Virus record (IMG/VR): IMGVR_UViG_3300017917_002593
Coordinates: 22,212-86,211 of that record
Length of the DNA stretch: 64,000 nt
Direction: 5' to 3' (one strand)
DNA from: a virus
The notes under the pieces were generated by a model that ran no database searches, was not told the DNA's origin, and saw nothing but the letters and a program-made list of their open reading frames with translations. Made by a program: the position numbers and the translations under genes. Below, piece by piece: positions 35,633-48,300 of the stretch; positions within the stretch are counted from its first letter, which is position 1, and the number at the start of each line of letters is the position of its first letter.

Positions 35633-38600
35633 ATGGCACAAGCTGATTTCATCGTTAAAAACGGTGCGGTAATTCTTAATGGTCTTACTGCAACCTCAAC
35701 AAGCACAACAACAGGTGCCTTAATAGTTCAAGGTGGCATTGCCACATCGGGTCGATCTACATTTGGCGGCGATTTAAACATCGTTAGCAATACAAGCTCA
35801 ACTAACTCAACAACGGGTGCCTTAACAATCTTAGGCGGCCTTGGAGTATTTGGTGACGTAAACATTGGAACAAACCTAAAAGTCAGAGGCGTTGACCTCA
35901 TGACTTTCGACGATCATATTCACTACGTGTCTGACAGCACCGGTAATGATAACAATGACGGTCATAGACTTCAAAGTGCTTTCAGAACAGTCAAACGTGC
36001 AATTGAACAAGCACAAGCAGGCGATACTGTTTACATCGAAGCAGGTACGTATCAAGAAGAATTTCCAATTACAGTACCTGCTGGTGTAAGCATCCGTGGT
36101 GCCGGACTTCGCGAAGTTTATGTTTACCCAACAACTGCAACTAACACACAAACTGCATTCTTATTAAACGGCGAAACAACAATTAGCGATTTCACAGTTG
36201 GCGGATTCTACAAGCCAGGATATGCGTTTAAGTTTGCACCAGGTGCAAAAATTACTACACGTAGCCCATACGTTGAAAGATTCTCGGTTATTACAAGAGG
36301 ATCAAACCCACAACCTGGAGATCCCTACGGTTATGACAGTAATGACGCAGGTGGCGGCGCATACTTAGACGGTGCAAACGTTGACTCTACCAGTTTAGAA
36401 GCTGCATTTTTATTCAACGAAGCAACATTTATTACTCCAAGCTCTACCGCAGTTCATATTAAGAACGGTACACGAGTAGAATTACTAAACGGCTTTAGTT
36501 ATTTTGCAGATAAAGCTATTGTAGGCGAAAGCGGAACAACTGGTTGGGGCGATCAAGGACGTACAAGACTTCGTCTTGCAAACTCGACAGGAACATTTAC
36601 AGTAGGCCATTCACTACACTATGTAGGATCTACTGGCACGTTATTAGCCACCGGTGTTATTGACGAAGTTACACCTGAATACATTTACCTTCAAGGTAAA
36701 GCATCTGGCTTTGTAGAAGCACAAGACCGTACAGGAAAAACAATTAACGTTTACGGAAATACTGTTATCAGTAGCTTTGAACGTAAGTTTGGTACAGGTG
36801 CGGCATACTTTAGTACCGATGGCGATTTATTAGACATTGTTAGTGATGCTGACATGCAGTATGGATTTAGTTCCTATACTCTCGAATCGTGGGTACACTT
36901 AACACAGAACGGTAGAAAGCAGTACATCCTCAATAAAGGTAGTATACCTTCTACAACTTTTGGTTTGTACATCGGCGCTGATAACAAGCTAACTGGACAA
37001 CACGGTACAACACTCTTTACTTCTACTAATGTTTTAAACACTGGTACTTGGTATCATATCATGATGAGCCGTGATATAAACAATGTAAACAGATTGTTTA
37101 TTAACGGAAACTTGGAAGCTACTGTAACTGCAACTTCAAGTATTAGTAATGCTGATAGTTTAACTATTGGTGGTTATGCAGGAACACCAAATTTAAGTTT
37201 GAGAGGTTATCTGGACGAAGTTAGAGTTAGTACAACTCCGAGATATACTGGCTCCTTTACACCTCCTACAAGCGCATATGCAAGTGATATAAGCACTACA
37301 GTTCTTCTTCACTGTGACGGTGCTAACCTAAGTACTGGATTCACTGACGACGGACTTGGTAGTCAAAATGTATTTTCTACTACTGGCACATATACTGCCG
37401 CAGTAGTAGCAAGTGCTCAGCAGATTAGTCTTGCAGATTATAGACAATTTGGTGGAGAACTACGTTGTATTGGTAGTGCTGCCTGTTACGGTAACTATGG
37501 TATATATGCCGACGGTGAAGGTATTGACTTCAAAGCAATCGCTTTCAATATGAGCTATGTTGGTAGCGGAAAAGATTTTACCAACGATCCTGCTCTTGCT
37601 GTTCAAGCTAACGAAATTGTTAGACTAAATGGCGCAAAAGTATATTTCCAAACTGTTGACCACATAGGCGATTTCCGAGTTGGTCCTGAGTTCCGTATCA
37701 ACCAACGTACTGGTAACGTTGACTTTGGCACAGCAAACTTCCGCTTGGGACCTTTGTCCAGCTTGACAATTAGTGATGGAGTTAACACCAGCGTTCTACA
37801 ACCTACAAGTATTCAAGTTGGACAATTGCTTTTCTCTGGAAATAGAGTACAGACAATTAGTGGTAACTTAACAATTGATCCTGCAGGTACATTAACAACT
37901 ATTGAAAGTGATTTGCAGGTCAACGGCGCTCTCAACTTCACTGGACAAATTCGTGCAACCAGTGTAGAAAATTCTACAAGTACTACAACAGGCGCATTAG
38001 TTGTTAGCGGCGGCATTGGATTAGCTAAAGATTTATGGGTTGGAGGAAATGCTACCGTTGTCGGTGATTTAGTTGTTAAGGGTAAGACAACAGTTGTTAA
38101 CAGTACACAGACAAGCATTGCAGATCCAATATTAGATTTAGGTATTGCACCGGACGGTGCTGACTTAACAGTTGACGACAATTTTGATAGAGGTCTATTA
38201 CTTCACTATAATACAGGAACTGGAACAACATCTTACACAAGAACATTCTTGGGTATGGATAACAACACCGAAACTCTTATCTATAAGACTCGTGTTATTA
38301 CCGGACCTGCAGGAGAGTATGTACCACAATTCATTAACTCTGGTTTTTGGGGTGCTGCAAAATTTGGTAGCCTTTCATTAGCAGATACTACACCCGGCGG
38401 AACTCTTAATTCTGGAGCACTTCAGGTTGCAGGCGGAGCCAGTTTTGCCGGCGCAGTTTATGCCAACACATACTACGATTCTACTGGTCTAATTCTTTCT
38501 ACAGCTACTATTGGACAATATGTTGTAACACAGGCGTTATCTGGTGAAGATATATCGGTATCGAGCATCCCAGTAACTCCGGGACGAGGTGTCGTTACTA

Positions 38601-41600
38601 TTAATAACACTTCTACTTTACAATCAGTTACTCGTCGAGGTTCAACTACCACTTATGCATTAACTTTTGCTAATCAAACAGAATCTACCGGAACTGCAAG
38701 CGGTGCTCTTGTTGTTTCGGGCGGTGTTGGTGTAGGTGGTAACTTATGGGCAACTAATCTATATTCTAATGGTAGTCTTGTTGTTACACAGGCAACTATT
38801 GGCAGCTTAGGTGTAACCGCAATAAATGCCGGAACAGATACCGCAGTCAGTTCAAGTACTGGTGTTGTAGTTATTTGGAATACTTCAACTTTAGACACTG
38901 TTGCAAATAGAGGAAGTACAACAACCGCTGCAATTAATATTGTTAATACTACATCGAGTACATCTACTAATTCAGGTGCATTAACTGTTAGCGGTGGTGT
39001 TGGAGTAGGCGGCAATATTTACGCCGCAAACATTTATTCTAACGGTATTCAAGTATTAACAACTGAAACAGATACATTAGAAAGCGTGACAATGCGAGGA
39101 GCAACTACTCCTTATGCAGTTACATTCTCTAATACATCTCAAGCAACTATTTCCGGTAGCTCAAAAGCTGTTGGAATTACCGGCGGATTATATGTTGGTA
39201 AAAAGTTGTACGTTAACGAATACGCAACATTTATGTCAAGTCCAATTGTTGGAGCAATTGACAGTAGAAGTGCGTTAACAGTTAACGGAACTAATCAGTT
39301 ACAGTCCTGGTTTGACCCAGAAGGTGGAATTTTAGATTTACTTTGGACAGGTACTGGCGGTGTTGGTTACTTCCAACTCCTACCATCGAGCGGACAGACT
39401 ATAGCAGTTGGCGCAAACGATGTTGTAAAAATTTACGGTGGTGCGCCTGGTAATAATTTTGTAGGAATTAACACTGCAACACCTACAGCACAATTAGAAG
39501 TCGGCGGCGATATTAAAGCTGCTAACATTTATTCTAATGGTAGTCTTGTAATTACTAATGCTACTTTAGGTTCCTATGGTGTAACCAGCATTCAAGGCGG
39601 TAGTGGTATATCTGTCAACACCTCAACAGGTGCAGTAACAGTAACTTCAACTGACACACTACAGACAGTAACTGACAGAGGAAACTCTACTACAAATTCA
39701 ATATTAATTTCTAATACCAATGTTTCTACTTCGACTACTACTGGTGCGTTAGTAGTTACAGGCGGCGTTGGAATCAGTGGTCAAGCAACTATTCAAACTG
39801 CTCTCATTGCAGGTGTTTTAAGAGGTGGTACTACAGCACTGGCAGTCTTTGAAAATCCGACTGACAGTAGTTCTACAACTGACGGATCTGTAACAATTGC
39901 CGGTGGTTTGGGTGTTAACAAGCGACTATATGCGGGCGAGTTGTACGACAGCGGAAACCGTGTTGTAACTAATGTTAATCCAAATGCTGGACCTGGAATT
40001 ACAATTACAGATGAAGTTAGTGTTGGTACATCAACCAGCTTTACAATCAATAACGCAGGTGTTATTGCCGCAGTGGGAACACAATTCTTAGGTGTAAGTT
40101 CTGCAACTGGTATTGTAACATTTACTAACCTTGGCGTTCAAACATTAACCGCAGGTACTGATACATCTGTTAGCAGAAGTACAGGAACTGTTGTAGTTTG
40201 GAATACTTCGACTCTACAATCAATTACTAATCGAGGTTCAACAACTACTAACGCAATTAACATTACAAATGCAACCGATTCTAATACTTGGACCGGCGGA
40301 GCATTAACTGTCGGTGGTGGTGTAGGCATTGCTAAGAATTTAATTGTTGGCGGTAACGCTGCAATATACGGCAACTTACAAGTTCTTGGAACACAGACCT
40401 ATGTAAATTCTACACAAACAGTGGTGGTAGATCCTGTTTTAAGTATCGGGGCAGGAGTCGATAATACTAACTTAGGTGTAAACGACGGTTTTGATCGAGG
40501 TGTATTACTACATTACAGTACTACAGCAACAATCAACAACAGTTTTGATAACCATTCTTTCTTAGGAATGGATAACGCTACTAAGAAGTTAGTATATAAA
40601 ACAAACATTTACCCAGGCGGCGTACAAGAATTTCCTCCTCTGTTTGCTAACACAGGAACCTGGGGCTCTGCACAATTTGGAAGTTTAAATCTTGTTGATA
40701 CAACCAGTGCAACTAACACAGTTAGCGGCGCATTAACTGTATCAGGTGGCGTTGGTATCGGCGGCGATCTGTATGTTGGCAATAAAATTTATTCTTCTGG
40801 ATTAGAAGTATTAACAACCTCCAGCTTGGGTAGCGGCGGCGTTGGTGTAAGTCAGATTTTTGCAGGAACTGACACAGCAGTAAGTTCTAACTTTGGTGCA
40901 ATTACAATTTGGAGTACTGCTACCTTACAGAGCTTAACCCAACGCGGATCGAGCACTAATCAGATAATCTATTTTACCAACACAACGACTGCGATTTCTA
41001 CTACCACTGGTGCTGTACAAATTTCAGGCGGCCTATCTGTTGGTCGAGATCTGTGGGTAGAAGGTGCAATTTATGGAGCACCGTCATTTATAGAAAACAG
41101 TGCAGCGGCAGGTGTAAGCCCAGGAACTAACCAGTGGATTAGATGTCTAACATGGGCCTTACCAAATGTAGGAGATAGTATTACATTCAAAATGAAGAGT
41201 GTAGTAAAAGCCAGCGCAAGTCCTACATTTAGTGATAACATGGACAATGATGTCCTATGGATAAGTTACGTAAAAGACAGTCCTACAACAGTGCTGGGAT
41301 CGATCTATTGGGTTTCCGAAAGCAGTGAAGCAGGAATTAGCAATCTGCTGGCAAATCATACATTAACTTTTAATGCAACAACTGGTCAATTTGAGTACTG
41401 GAGACGTTCGACTATTGCAGGCGGCAGAATATGGACTCTAATTCAGGAAGAAATTCCAGCCAATCCTGCATATCAATTTGTTGCTCCGACTATAGTTAGA
41501 GACGGCACTTGGGCAGCAAGCGTTACATCTTTAGGTTCTGTTGCAACGGTAGACGATATTGATGTTATACAATATGAAGATCTAACCATAACAGGTACAC

Positions 41601-42358
41601 TGGCCCATAGCGGAACACTTGCTAACTTAAACAACACAACTTCTGCAAATACTTTAGGTCTTTCTGCAGGTGCTATTACTTCTGGCGTAACTAAAACAGT
41701 TAATATTGCAACTGGTGGATTAACTGGTTCTACTTCTGATGTTAACATTGGTTCTGCTAATACAGGAACATTAGGTCGATTAACTGTAGCAAGTACACTT
41801 ACTACATTTGCGTCTACTGTTGCTGCAACTAATACACAGACTGCTGCGGTAGTGATTGCAGGCGGATTAGCAGTTGGTGAAAACTTAGTTGTAGGTACTG
41901 GAGCAACAACCAGAGGTATTATCGATGCCAATGTTGTTGCAAGTGGATCGTTCGCAGCCTCTGGTGATGCACAAGCAGGCGTATATGTATTACGAGCATT
42001 GAGTACATCTACTGCCGCAACAGTTTTAACTACAAATAATTCTGCTGCAAGCACAAACAATCAGGTAATTTTACCAGACAACTCAAGTTATATGTTTAAG
42101 ATTTTTGTAACTGCAAAATCTACTACAACTAACGACGAGGGTGCTTGGGAATTTAATGGCTCAATTTCAAGATACGCAGGCGCAGGAACTACTGTTCTTA
42201 GAATGAGCAATAAAACAAAAATTTGGGCAAGCCAAGCATACGATGTTGATCTTGCCGCAGATACAGTGAACGGCGGATTAAGTGTCCGTGCAATAGGTAT
42301 AAACAGTAGCTCTACTCGATTTGTTGCAAAAGTTGAAACAGTTGAAGTGAGCACATAA
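35633..42358 (+). CDS. Fibre protein, 2241 residues, with beta-helix, LamG-like lectin domain and fibre repeats
   Basis: Domain order is as follows. Two TGALxVxGG repeats lie in residues 1-90. A beta-helix-like segment runs from about residue 97 (HYVSDSTGNDNNDG, then DTVYIEAGTYQEEFPITVPAG). A LamG/concanavalin-type domain occupies about residues 386-560: YTLESWVHL, WYHIMMSRD, LFINGNLEATV and LDEVRVS are its usual strands. A C-RLNGAKVYFQTVDHIGDF-like segment follows, then about ten more TGALxVxGG repeats and two copies of the DPxLxLGxGxD/DRGxLLHY module. The final 135 residues (GSFAASGDAQAGVYVLRALS, then LPDNSSYMFKIFV and RFVAKVETVEV) are a widespread phage fibre C-terminal domain. Glycan binding through the LamG domain is plausible but not shown. 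Confidence 0.82.
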   Translation: MAQADFIVKNGAVILNGLTATSTSTTTGALIVQGGIATSGRSTFGGDLNIVSNTSSTNSTTGALTILGGLGVFGDVNIGTNLKVRGVDLMTFDDHIHYVSDSTGNDNNDGHRLQSAFRTVKRAIEQAQAGDTVYIEAGTYQEEFPITVPAGVSIRGAGLREVYVYPTTATNTQTAFLLNGETTISDFTVGGFYKPGYAFKFAPGAKITTRSPYVERFSVITRGSNPQPGDPYGYDSNDAGGGAYLDGANVDSTSLEAAFLFNEATFITPSSTAVHIKNGTRVELLNGFSYFADKAIVGESGTTGWGDQGRTRLRLANSTGTFTVGHSLHYVGSTGTLLATGVIDEVTPEYIYLQGKASGFVEAQDRTGKTINVYGNTVISSFERKFGTGAAYFSTDGDLLDIVSDADMQYGFSSYTLESWVHLTQNGRKQYILNKGSIPSTTFGLYIGADNKLTGQHGTTLFTSTNVLNTGTWYHIMMSRDINNVNRLFINGNLEATVTATSSISNADSLTIGGYAGTPNLSLRGYLDEVRVSTTPRYTGSFTPPTSAYASDISTTVLLHCDGANLSTGFTDDGLGSQNVFSTTGTYTAAVVASAQQISLADYRQFGGELRCIGSAACYGNYGIYADGEGIDFKAIAFNMSYVGSGKDFTNDPALAVQANEIVRLNGAKVYFQTVDHIGDFRVGPEFRINQRTGNVDFGTANFRLGPLSSLTISDGVNTSVLQPTSIQVGQLLFSGNRVQTISGNLTIDPAGTLTTIESDLQVNGALNFTGQIRATSVENSTSTTTGALVVSGGIGLAKDLWVGGNATVVGDLVVKGKTTVVNSTQTSIADPILDLGIAPDGADLTVDDNFDRGLLLHYNTGTGTTSYTRTFLGMDNNTETLIYKTRVITGPAGEYVPQFINSGFWGAAKFGSLSLADTTPGGTLNSGALQVAGGASFAGAVYANTYYDSTGLILSTATIGQYVVTQALSGEDISVSSIPVTPGRGVVTINNTSTLQSVTRRGSTTTYALTFANQTESTGTASGALVVSGGVGVGGNLWATNLYSNGSLVVTQATIGSLGVTAINAGTDTAVSSSTGVVVIWNTSTLDTVANRGSTTTAAINIVNTTSSTSTNSGALTVSGGVGVGGNIYAANIYSNGIQVLTTETDTLESVTMRGATTPYAVTFSNTSQATISGSSKAVGITGGLYVGKKLYVNEYATFMSSPIVGAIDSRSALTVNGTNQLQSWFDPEGGILDLLWTGTGGVGYFQLLPSSGQTIAVGANDVVKIYGGAPGNNFVGINTATPTAQLEVGGDIKAANIYSNGSLVITNATLGSYGVTSIQGGSGISVNTSTGAVTVTSTDTLQTVTDRGNSTTNSILISNTNVSTSTTTGALVVTGGVGISGQATIQTALIAGVLRGGTTALAVFENPTDSSSTTDGSVTIAGGLGVNKRLYAGELYDSGNRVVTNVNPNAGPGITITDEVSVGTSTSFTINNAGVIAAVGTQFLGVSSATGIVTFTNLGVQTLTAGTDTSVSRSTGTVVVWNTSTLQSITNRGSTTTNAINITNATDSNTWTGGALTVGGGVGIAKNLIVGGNAAIYGNLQVLGTQTYVNSTQTVVVDPVLSIGAGVDNTNLGVNDGFDRGVLLHYSTTATINNSFDNHSFLGMDNATKKLVYKTNIYPGGVQEFPPLFANTGTWGSAQFGSLNLVDTTSATNTVSGALTVSGGVGIGGDLYVGNKIYSSGLEVLTTSSLGSGGVGVSQIFAGTDTAVSSNFGAITIWSTATLQSLTQRGSSTNQIIYFTNTTTAISTTTGAVQISGGLSVGRDLWVEGAIYGAPSFIENSAAAGVSPGTNQWIRCLTWALPNVGDSITFKMKSVVKASASPTFSDNMDNDVLWISYVKDSPTTVLGSIYWVSESSEAGISNLLANHTLTFNATTGQFEYWRRSTIAGGRIWTLIQEEIPANPAYQFVAPTIVRDGTWAASVTSLGSVATVDDIDVIQYEDLTITGTLAHSGTLANLNNTTSANTLGLSAGAITSGVTKTVNIATGGLTGSTSDVNIGSANTGTLGRLTVASTLTTFASTVAATNTQTAAVVIAGGLAVGENLVVGTGATTRGIIDANVVASGSFAASGDAQAGVYVLRALSTSTAATVLTTNNSAASTNNQVILPDNSSYMFKIFVTAKSTTTNDEGAWEFNGSISRYAGAGTTVLRMSNKTKIWASQAYDVDLAADTVNGGLSVRAIGINSSSTRFVAKVETVEVST

Positions 42359-42366
42359 TTTAAACG

Positions 42367-42374
42367 AATAAATA
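42367..42374 (+). promoter_or_regulatory. Late promoter box of the collagen-like fibre gene and the downstream cassette
   Basis: AATAAATA lies 22 bases before the ATG at 42397, the same spacing as the perfect box at 1661-1668. It is the last good late-promoter match before 58179, so it is the likely source of transcripts covering the collagen-like gene and the radical-SAM cassette. Confidence 0.6.
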
Positions 42375-42396
42375 TTGGAATAACAGTTGAATAACT

Positions 42397-45300
42397 ATGG
42401 CAATTAATTTAGATACCAGTCAGCAAGGTAATATAACCTTAAAATCACCTACAACAGGAACAGTTACTCTAACCTTACCGCAGAGTGCAACAACCAGCGG
42501 TTGGTTATTAGGTTTAGCTGATACCCAAGGTAGCTTGGCATTTATTCCGCCTGGAACAGGTGCAAGCGGCGCAGCAGGAGCCACAGGTGCCACAGGCCCA
42601 ATTGGTTCAACTGGCGCAACCGGTGCTACAGGTGCTACTGGTTTACAAGGTTCGACTGGTGCTACAGGCCCTATTGGTGCAACTGGATCTACAGGTGCTA
42701 CAGGTTTAAGAGGCGGCACTGGTGCAACTGGTCCTGATGGTGCTACTGGTGCAACAGGACCTCAGGGTGCTACTGGAGCAGCAGGTGCCGGCGGTCAGGG
42801 CGGTGCTACTGGATCTACTGGTCCAATTGGATCGACAGGTGCAACTGGTGCTACTGGACAACAAGGTACTACTGGTGCTACAGGTTTAAGAGGCGCAACT
42901 GGTGCAACTGGACCTCAAGGTGCTACAGGTTTCCCTGGTGCTACAGGCGCAACTGGTCCTCAAGGTGCTACAGGTGGTGCAGGCGGTCAAGGAAATCCTG
43001 GTGCTACAGGCGCAACTGGACAACAAGGTGCTACAGGTGCAACCGGTCTTGTAGGTGCAACAGGTGGTATTGGTGCAACAGGCGCTCAAGGTTCAACTGG
43101 CGCTCAAGGCGCTACCGGTGCAACTGGCCCTGCAGGTAATGCGGGTAACGCAGGTGCTACGGGTGCTACGGGTGCAACTGGCTTACAAGGTACTACTGGT
43201 GCTACAGGACCTCAGGGATCTACTGGTGCAACAGGACCAACAGGTGCTACTGGTGCAGCCGGAGGTAACGGTGCTGTTGGTGGAACAGGTGCAACTGGTT
43301 TAGGATACGATGTAACAAGTTCAACATCAAATACAAACGGTACAGGTAGCAAAACTTGGACCGTTAATAGAACAAATGCATTCAGTGTAGGAATGCGTGT
43401 ACGAGTCATTTACCCTGCTGTTCCTACAAACTTCATGGAAGGATCAATTACTTCCATTGTTGGTTTAGCAATTACTGTAAACGTTGATTATGTAGCCGGT
43501 ACAGTAGGCGGCGGCCCATGGGCAAACTGGACAATTGACGTTGCTGGTATCCACGGAAGTACAGGTGCAACTGGCCCTGTTGGTGCAACAGGTCCTATAG
43601 GAGCAACTGGATTACCTGGATCAGGTGGTGGCACAGGTGCTACAGGTGCTACAGGACAAACAGGTGCTCAAGGTAACCAGGGCTCAACAGGTGCAACTGG
43701 CCCTGCAGGTGCCAACGGAGGCACAGGTGCAATAGGTGCCACAGGTGCCACTGGTAACATAGGTTCCACTGGCGCAACAGGCGCTACTGGTTTCCAAGGT
43801 GCTACTGGTGCTACTGGACCAACAGGAACTGGAGGTAGTACAGGTGCTACTGGTGCTACTGGTGCTACTGGTGCTACAGGTATTAGAGGCACAGGTGCTT
43901 GGACCGCAGTTTATACTTCTGGAATTTCGACAACAAATCTTACAATCTTTACAAAGACTGGAGGAACTAACGGCGTTTGGGATCAACAGGTTTACTCAGC
44001 TGAAGGCTTTATAAGAGGTGCAATGGCCAGCGCCAGTGTTAATGACACTACTGGCCGCGCAATGTTCGGTTTAAACTCCGATCCAACAGGCAGCGCAAGT
44101 TTTGATACTCTTGATTATGCAATTTATTTTAATGCAGGTACGGTTGTAATCTACGAAAGTGGTTCTTCTGTACAAACAGCAGGCGCATATACTACCGCAG
44201 ACAAGTTTGTTATCACTTATGACGGCGGTAATGTTAGATATTGGCAAAACAATACATTATTAAGAACAACTGCAAGAGCAATTAGCAGTTCTGCACTGTA
44301 TTTTGATTCTTCTATTCAAACTACAAACACCGCTCTAACTAATGTTGCGTTCTCTGCTATGGGCGAGATTGGTGCAACAGGTCAAGCCGGTGCTGGTATT
44401 GGCGCAGGATCTGCTAACCAAGTTATCTTTAAAGACAGTAGTAACGTCTTTGCAGGTTCTGCAAACTTAACATTTGACGGAACAAATTTAAATATTGGTG
44501 GTGCTTTAAGATTTGATGGCAAAACAAATTGGGAACATAATGATAGTGCAACCGGTACAGGTGCACCTACAATGTCTTTCCATGCGTTGGGCGCTCCTGG
44601 TAAGAAACATCCAAACTATCTTGATGAAAACTTCTTTGCAGGAACCAATAACATAAACGTTTACGATAATAACGGATCCGGACAGACCGTTATTACAAGA
44701 ATAACAGCACCGAGCGATACTCCAACAACCAGCGGATTTGTTTTACAAATTCAACATACAGGCTCTGGCCAAACTCCGGGATTTGGCGGATTTTACTTTG
44801 CCGTTCCGTCAAGAGCTAATGCAATTTTAGTTGCCAGATTTAAGGCTAAACTTCCTGTAGGGTATACACTCAACTGGGCAAGTAACGCAATCGGAACTGG
44901 CAGCGTAACCTACTGGGCAACAAATAATGTCGGAACAGGCAAATGGGAAGACTATGCTTATGTAGTAGTTTGTGGTGGATCTGGAACATTCAGCTCTACA
45001 CACTTCTTCTTTGTAACAGGCAGTCCTGCCCCTACAAGTGGTACTCCGTTAACATGGTTTGTTGCGTCTGCTGCGGTATATGATGCAACAGATCATAGAA
45101 CAGATATATTATATTTGGATAGAGCAGGCGGAGTTGCTAACATCAAAGGCTACGGAGAAGGACAGATCATCATTGACGGTTCTACTACCGGCAAAGCTGT
45201 TTATCTAAATCATTATATAAATGCCGATGTATATGCAGCCAGTGGCGGCGGCAAACTGAGAGTAGGTAGCACTGCTGTTCCAACATACGAATTAGATGTT

Positions 45301-48300
45301 GCAGGCGAAGGTGCTTTCCAAGGCTATTTAAGAATTACCAATACTGCTGGCGAACAACGTCTATTAATGGGTAACCAGGATAGCGGTGGAACGAACAATC
45401 CAAGTATAATTCGTGCAGCCAACGGAACACTGTATTTTGGCAATGGTAACTCTTGGACAACTAACGGTGGTACTGTAACTGACTTTGCAACATGGGCAAC
45501 TGGCGGAAGTTCTTTAATATCTGGTACAGGCTCTAACCCTGCTTTAACAATTACTCCTGGCGGAAACAACTGGAGTGAGGGTATTAGAATTAACCCGTCA
45601 ACTACAGGCGGCTGGGCTGCGGTATTGTATCCTATTACAGCCAACACTGGCGGTGATTCTTGGTTGCTCGGTAAGGCAGGAAGCACAAATCAGTTTACTT
45701 TATTAAAGAACGGATTTACTGGCTCTGCTGCTTTTAGATCAGATGCAGCCTTTGATGTTAGTGCAACTACAGGTAGATTTACCTTTGGTTATAATCCATA
45801 TGTAGGTCCAAACCAAGTTTGGCACGCAGGTAACCTCACAAACGTTAACCAACTAAGTAACGGTCCTGGATTTGTCAGTTCAGGTAGCACACCTACATTC
45901 CAGTATGTATTAACAACTAACGGTGGTCTAACTGATAACAACGGCGGCCTAAAAGTATATGCTCCAGGAGGTGGTGCATATACTACTGGTGCAAGCAGTG
46001 TAGCTGGCGCAATTAAGATTAGATTGCCACAATTCCGTACAAGTACAATGATGCGTATGACCGTAAAAATTTACGAATACGCAGGTGGTAGTGCAGGCAC
46101 AAGTAGGACTATCGAATTAGGTGGTTATAACTACGGACCGGGTGGCTGGTATAACATTTTTGCATATCAGCAGACTCATGGTGGCGGCGATTTAAATGTC
46201 CGATTTGGTCACGACGGTACAAGAAACTGTATCTGGATCGGTGAAACAGGCGGAAGTTGGTCATACCCTCAAGTCTTTATCACAGAATTCCAAGCTGGTT
46301 ATAACGCATTTGCTAACACAGATTGGAACGACGATTGGTCAGTTACATTTGCCACAGCATTTGATACTGTTGAAAACGGTCCTATTACTGCTGCAAGAGC
46401 ACATACAACCTACAGTTTAACTAACCTAAGTCAGTTGACTAACGGTCCTGGATATCTTACACCGTATTATACAAGTCCACTCGACTTCCGAGGCGGAAAG
46501 CATATGTTCCACTCAAGTGGAACTGGCTCATCTTCTATTAATGCCGACACTTATGCAATGCAAGTTGGACCTGCTACAACCAGAGTAACTACAGCAAATA
46601 GCTACTATGGCGGTATTGCATTTAACCACTTGCTGAACTACAGTGGCGGCACATTAAACGCAGACAATACCGGTTATAACGTTAGCCCACATGCATGGAT
46701 TGGTTTAAGACTACACGATACTCCGGGAAGCGAGCGCAGTTTCTTAGCACTGGCTGTTAAACCAGGAACAGGTACAACTGGAGCCGGAACTGATGTTCCA
46801 GTTGAGCGTGTAACTATTGATCCAGTAGACGGATTTGTTGGTATTAACGTTCTTGACCCATTAGCAAGATTGCACGTTAGTGGTGATAGTAGATTCCAAG
46901 GCGATAGTAGAATATACTTAGGACCAAACAGTACATGGAGTGCTGATCTTATCCTTGGTGGTAACGGCAGAACAGATTCGAGTCGTGCAACAGTTGCCGC
47001 AACTAACGGCAATTTACATATTGATGCGGCTAACGGTTACGATCTATATCTAAACTATTACAGTGGTCGTCCTATCTACACAAGAGGCAGTGCGTTCACT
47101 AACTGGGATAGCGGTAATTTGACTAACCTAAGTCAGTTGACCAACGGTCCAGGTTTTATTACCAGCTCCGGCAGTATTGATAACTTAGGTGGAATTAACT
47201 ACTTGAGATTTGTCTACGGTGATAACACTACCAAGACTACATATACTGGCTTTACACAACAGCTAAATTCCGGATTCTATAATCATGATAGCAGCGGTGG
47301 ACCAACTGCTGCTTGGTATCACATGATTGCAAACCGCCACACAAATACTGGTAACAACTACCAAATGCAGATTGCACATCAGTTCTTTAATGATGCTGAC
47401 TTCTGGGGTAGAACTGTCGACAACGGAACTTATAAAACATGGCGCCGTTTCTGGATGGACGGTGGTACTAACGGATTAACCAACCTAAGCCAATTGACTA
47501 ACGGTCCGGGATTCTTAGGTAAATTCGGTAACAGCTATTATCAATTAGATACATGGTTGCAAATTACTGGATATCATGGTCTTTACAGCCCATTAAACGG
47601 TGCTCACTTCTATCCAAACGATGCGTCATACGGTTCCTGGAGAATGTTAGGCACACGTAACGGTTGGGCAGGTATTGAAGGCCCGGGTAACGGCGCCGGA
47701 AACGTTGTTGTTATGATGAACAGCGATACCAGCGGTTTCCATAACAACAGCTATGGTTGGCATTGGAGATGGTCAAGCGGTACTGCCTACATTAACCGTA
47801 GCACTTACGGTGGCGGTACACAGTATACTATGTGGGACAGCGGTAACCTGACCAACCTAAGTCAGTTGACCAACGGTCCGGGATTCATTACAGCTTCCAG
47901 CGGTGCTCTGTATATTGTCAGCCAGGATACACGTAACAGCAACTTTAACCCTCAAGATAGAGTCGCTGGTCTATGGGCTGACTTTAAAACCAACAGTGTT
48001 ATTGGCTTATCCGACGGTGGCAGCTATAACGGATTATTAACTTTCCGTAGTTATGGTAGCGGTGGAGATTTAAGTGGCGGACAACCAAGTCAGTTATCTT
48101 ATACTCCTAACGGAAACTGGTGGCATAGATTAGGCACTGGTACAACTTCTTGGGGCGGATGGAAGCGTTTCTGGGATAACAGTAACCTAACTAACCTAAG
48201 TCAATTGACCAACGGACCTGGTTTTGTTGTTAACGGACAAGGTAGCGTAACATTTAGTGATATCTATAACAACGGCTGGTTTAGAAATAACAACAGCGGT

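Noticed and set aside
41473-42060. Minus-strand frame of 195 codons at the end of the 2241-residue fibre gene
   Set aside because: Low-complexity shadow opposite a well-supported fibre domain.
42420-43892. Several minus-strand frames rich in Pro-Val-Ala over the collagen repeats
   Set aside because: They are reverse readings of Gly-X-Y codons and lack start signals.
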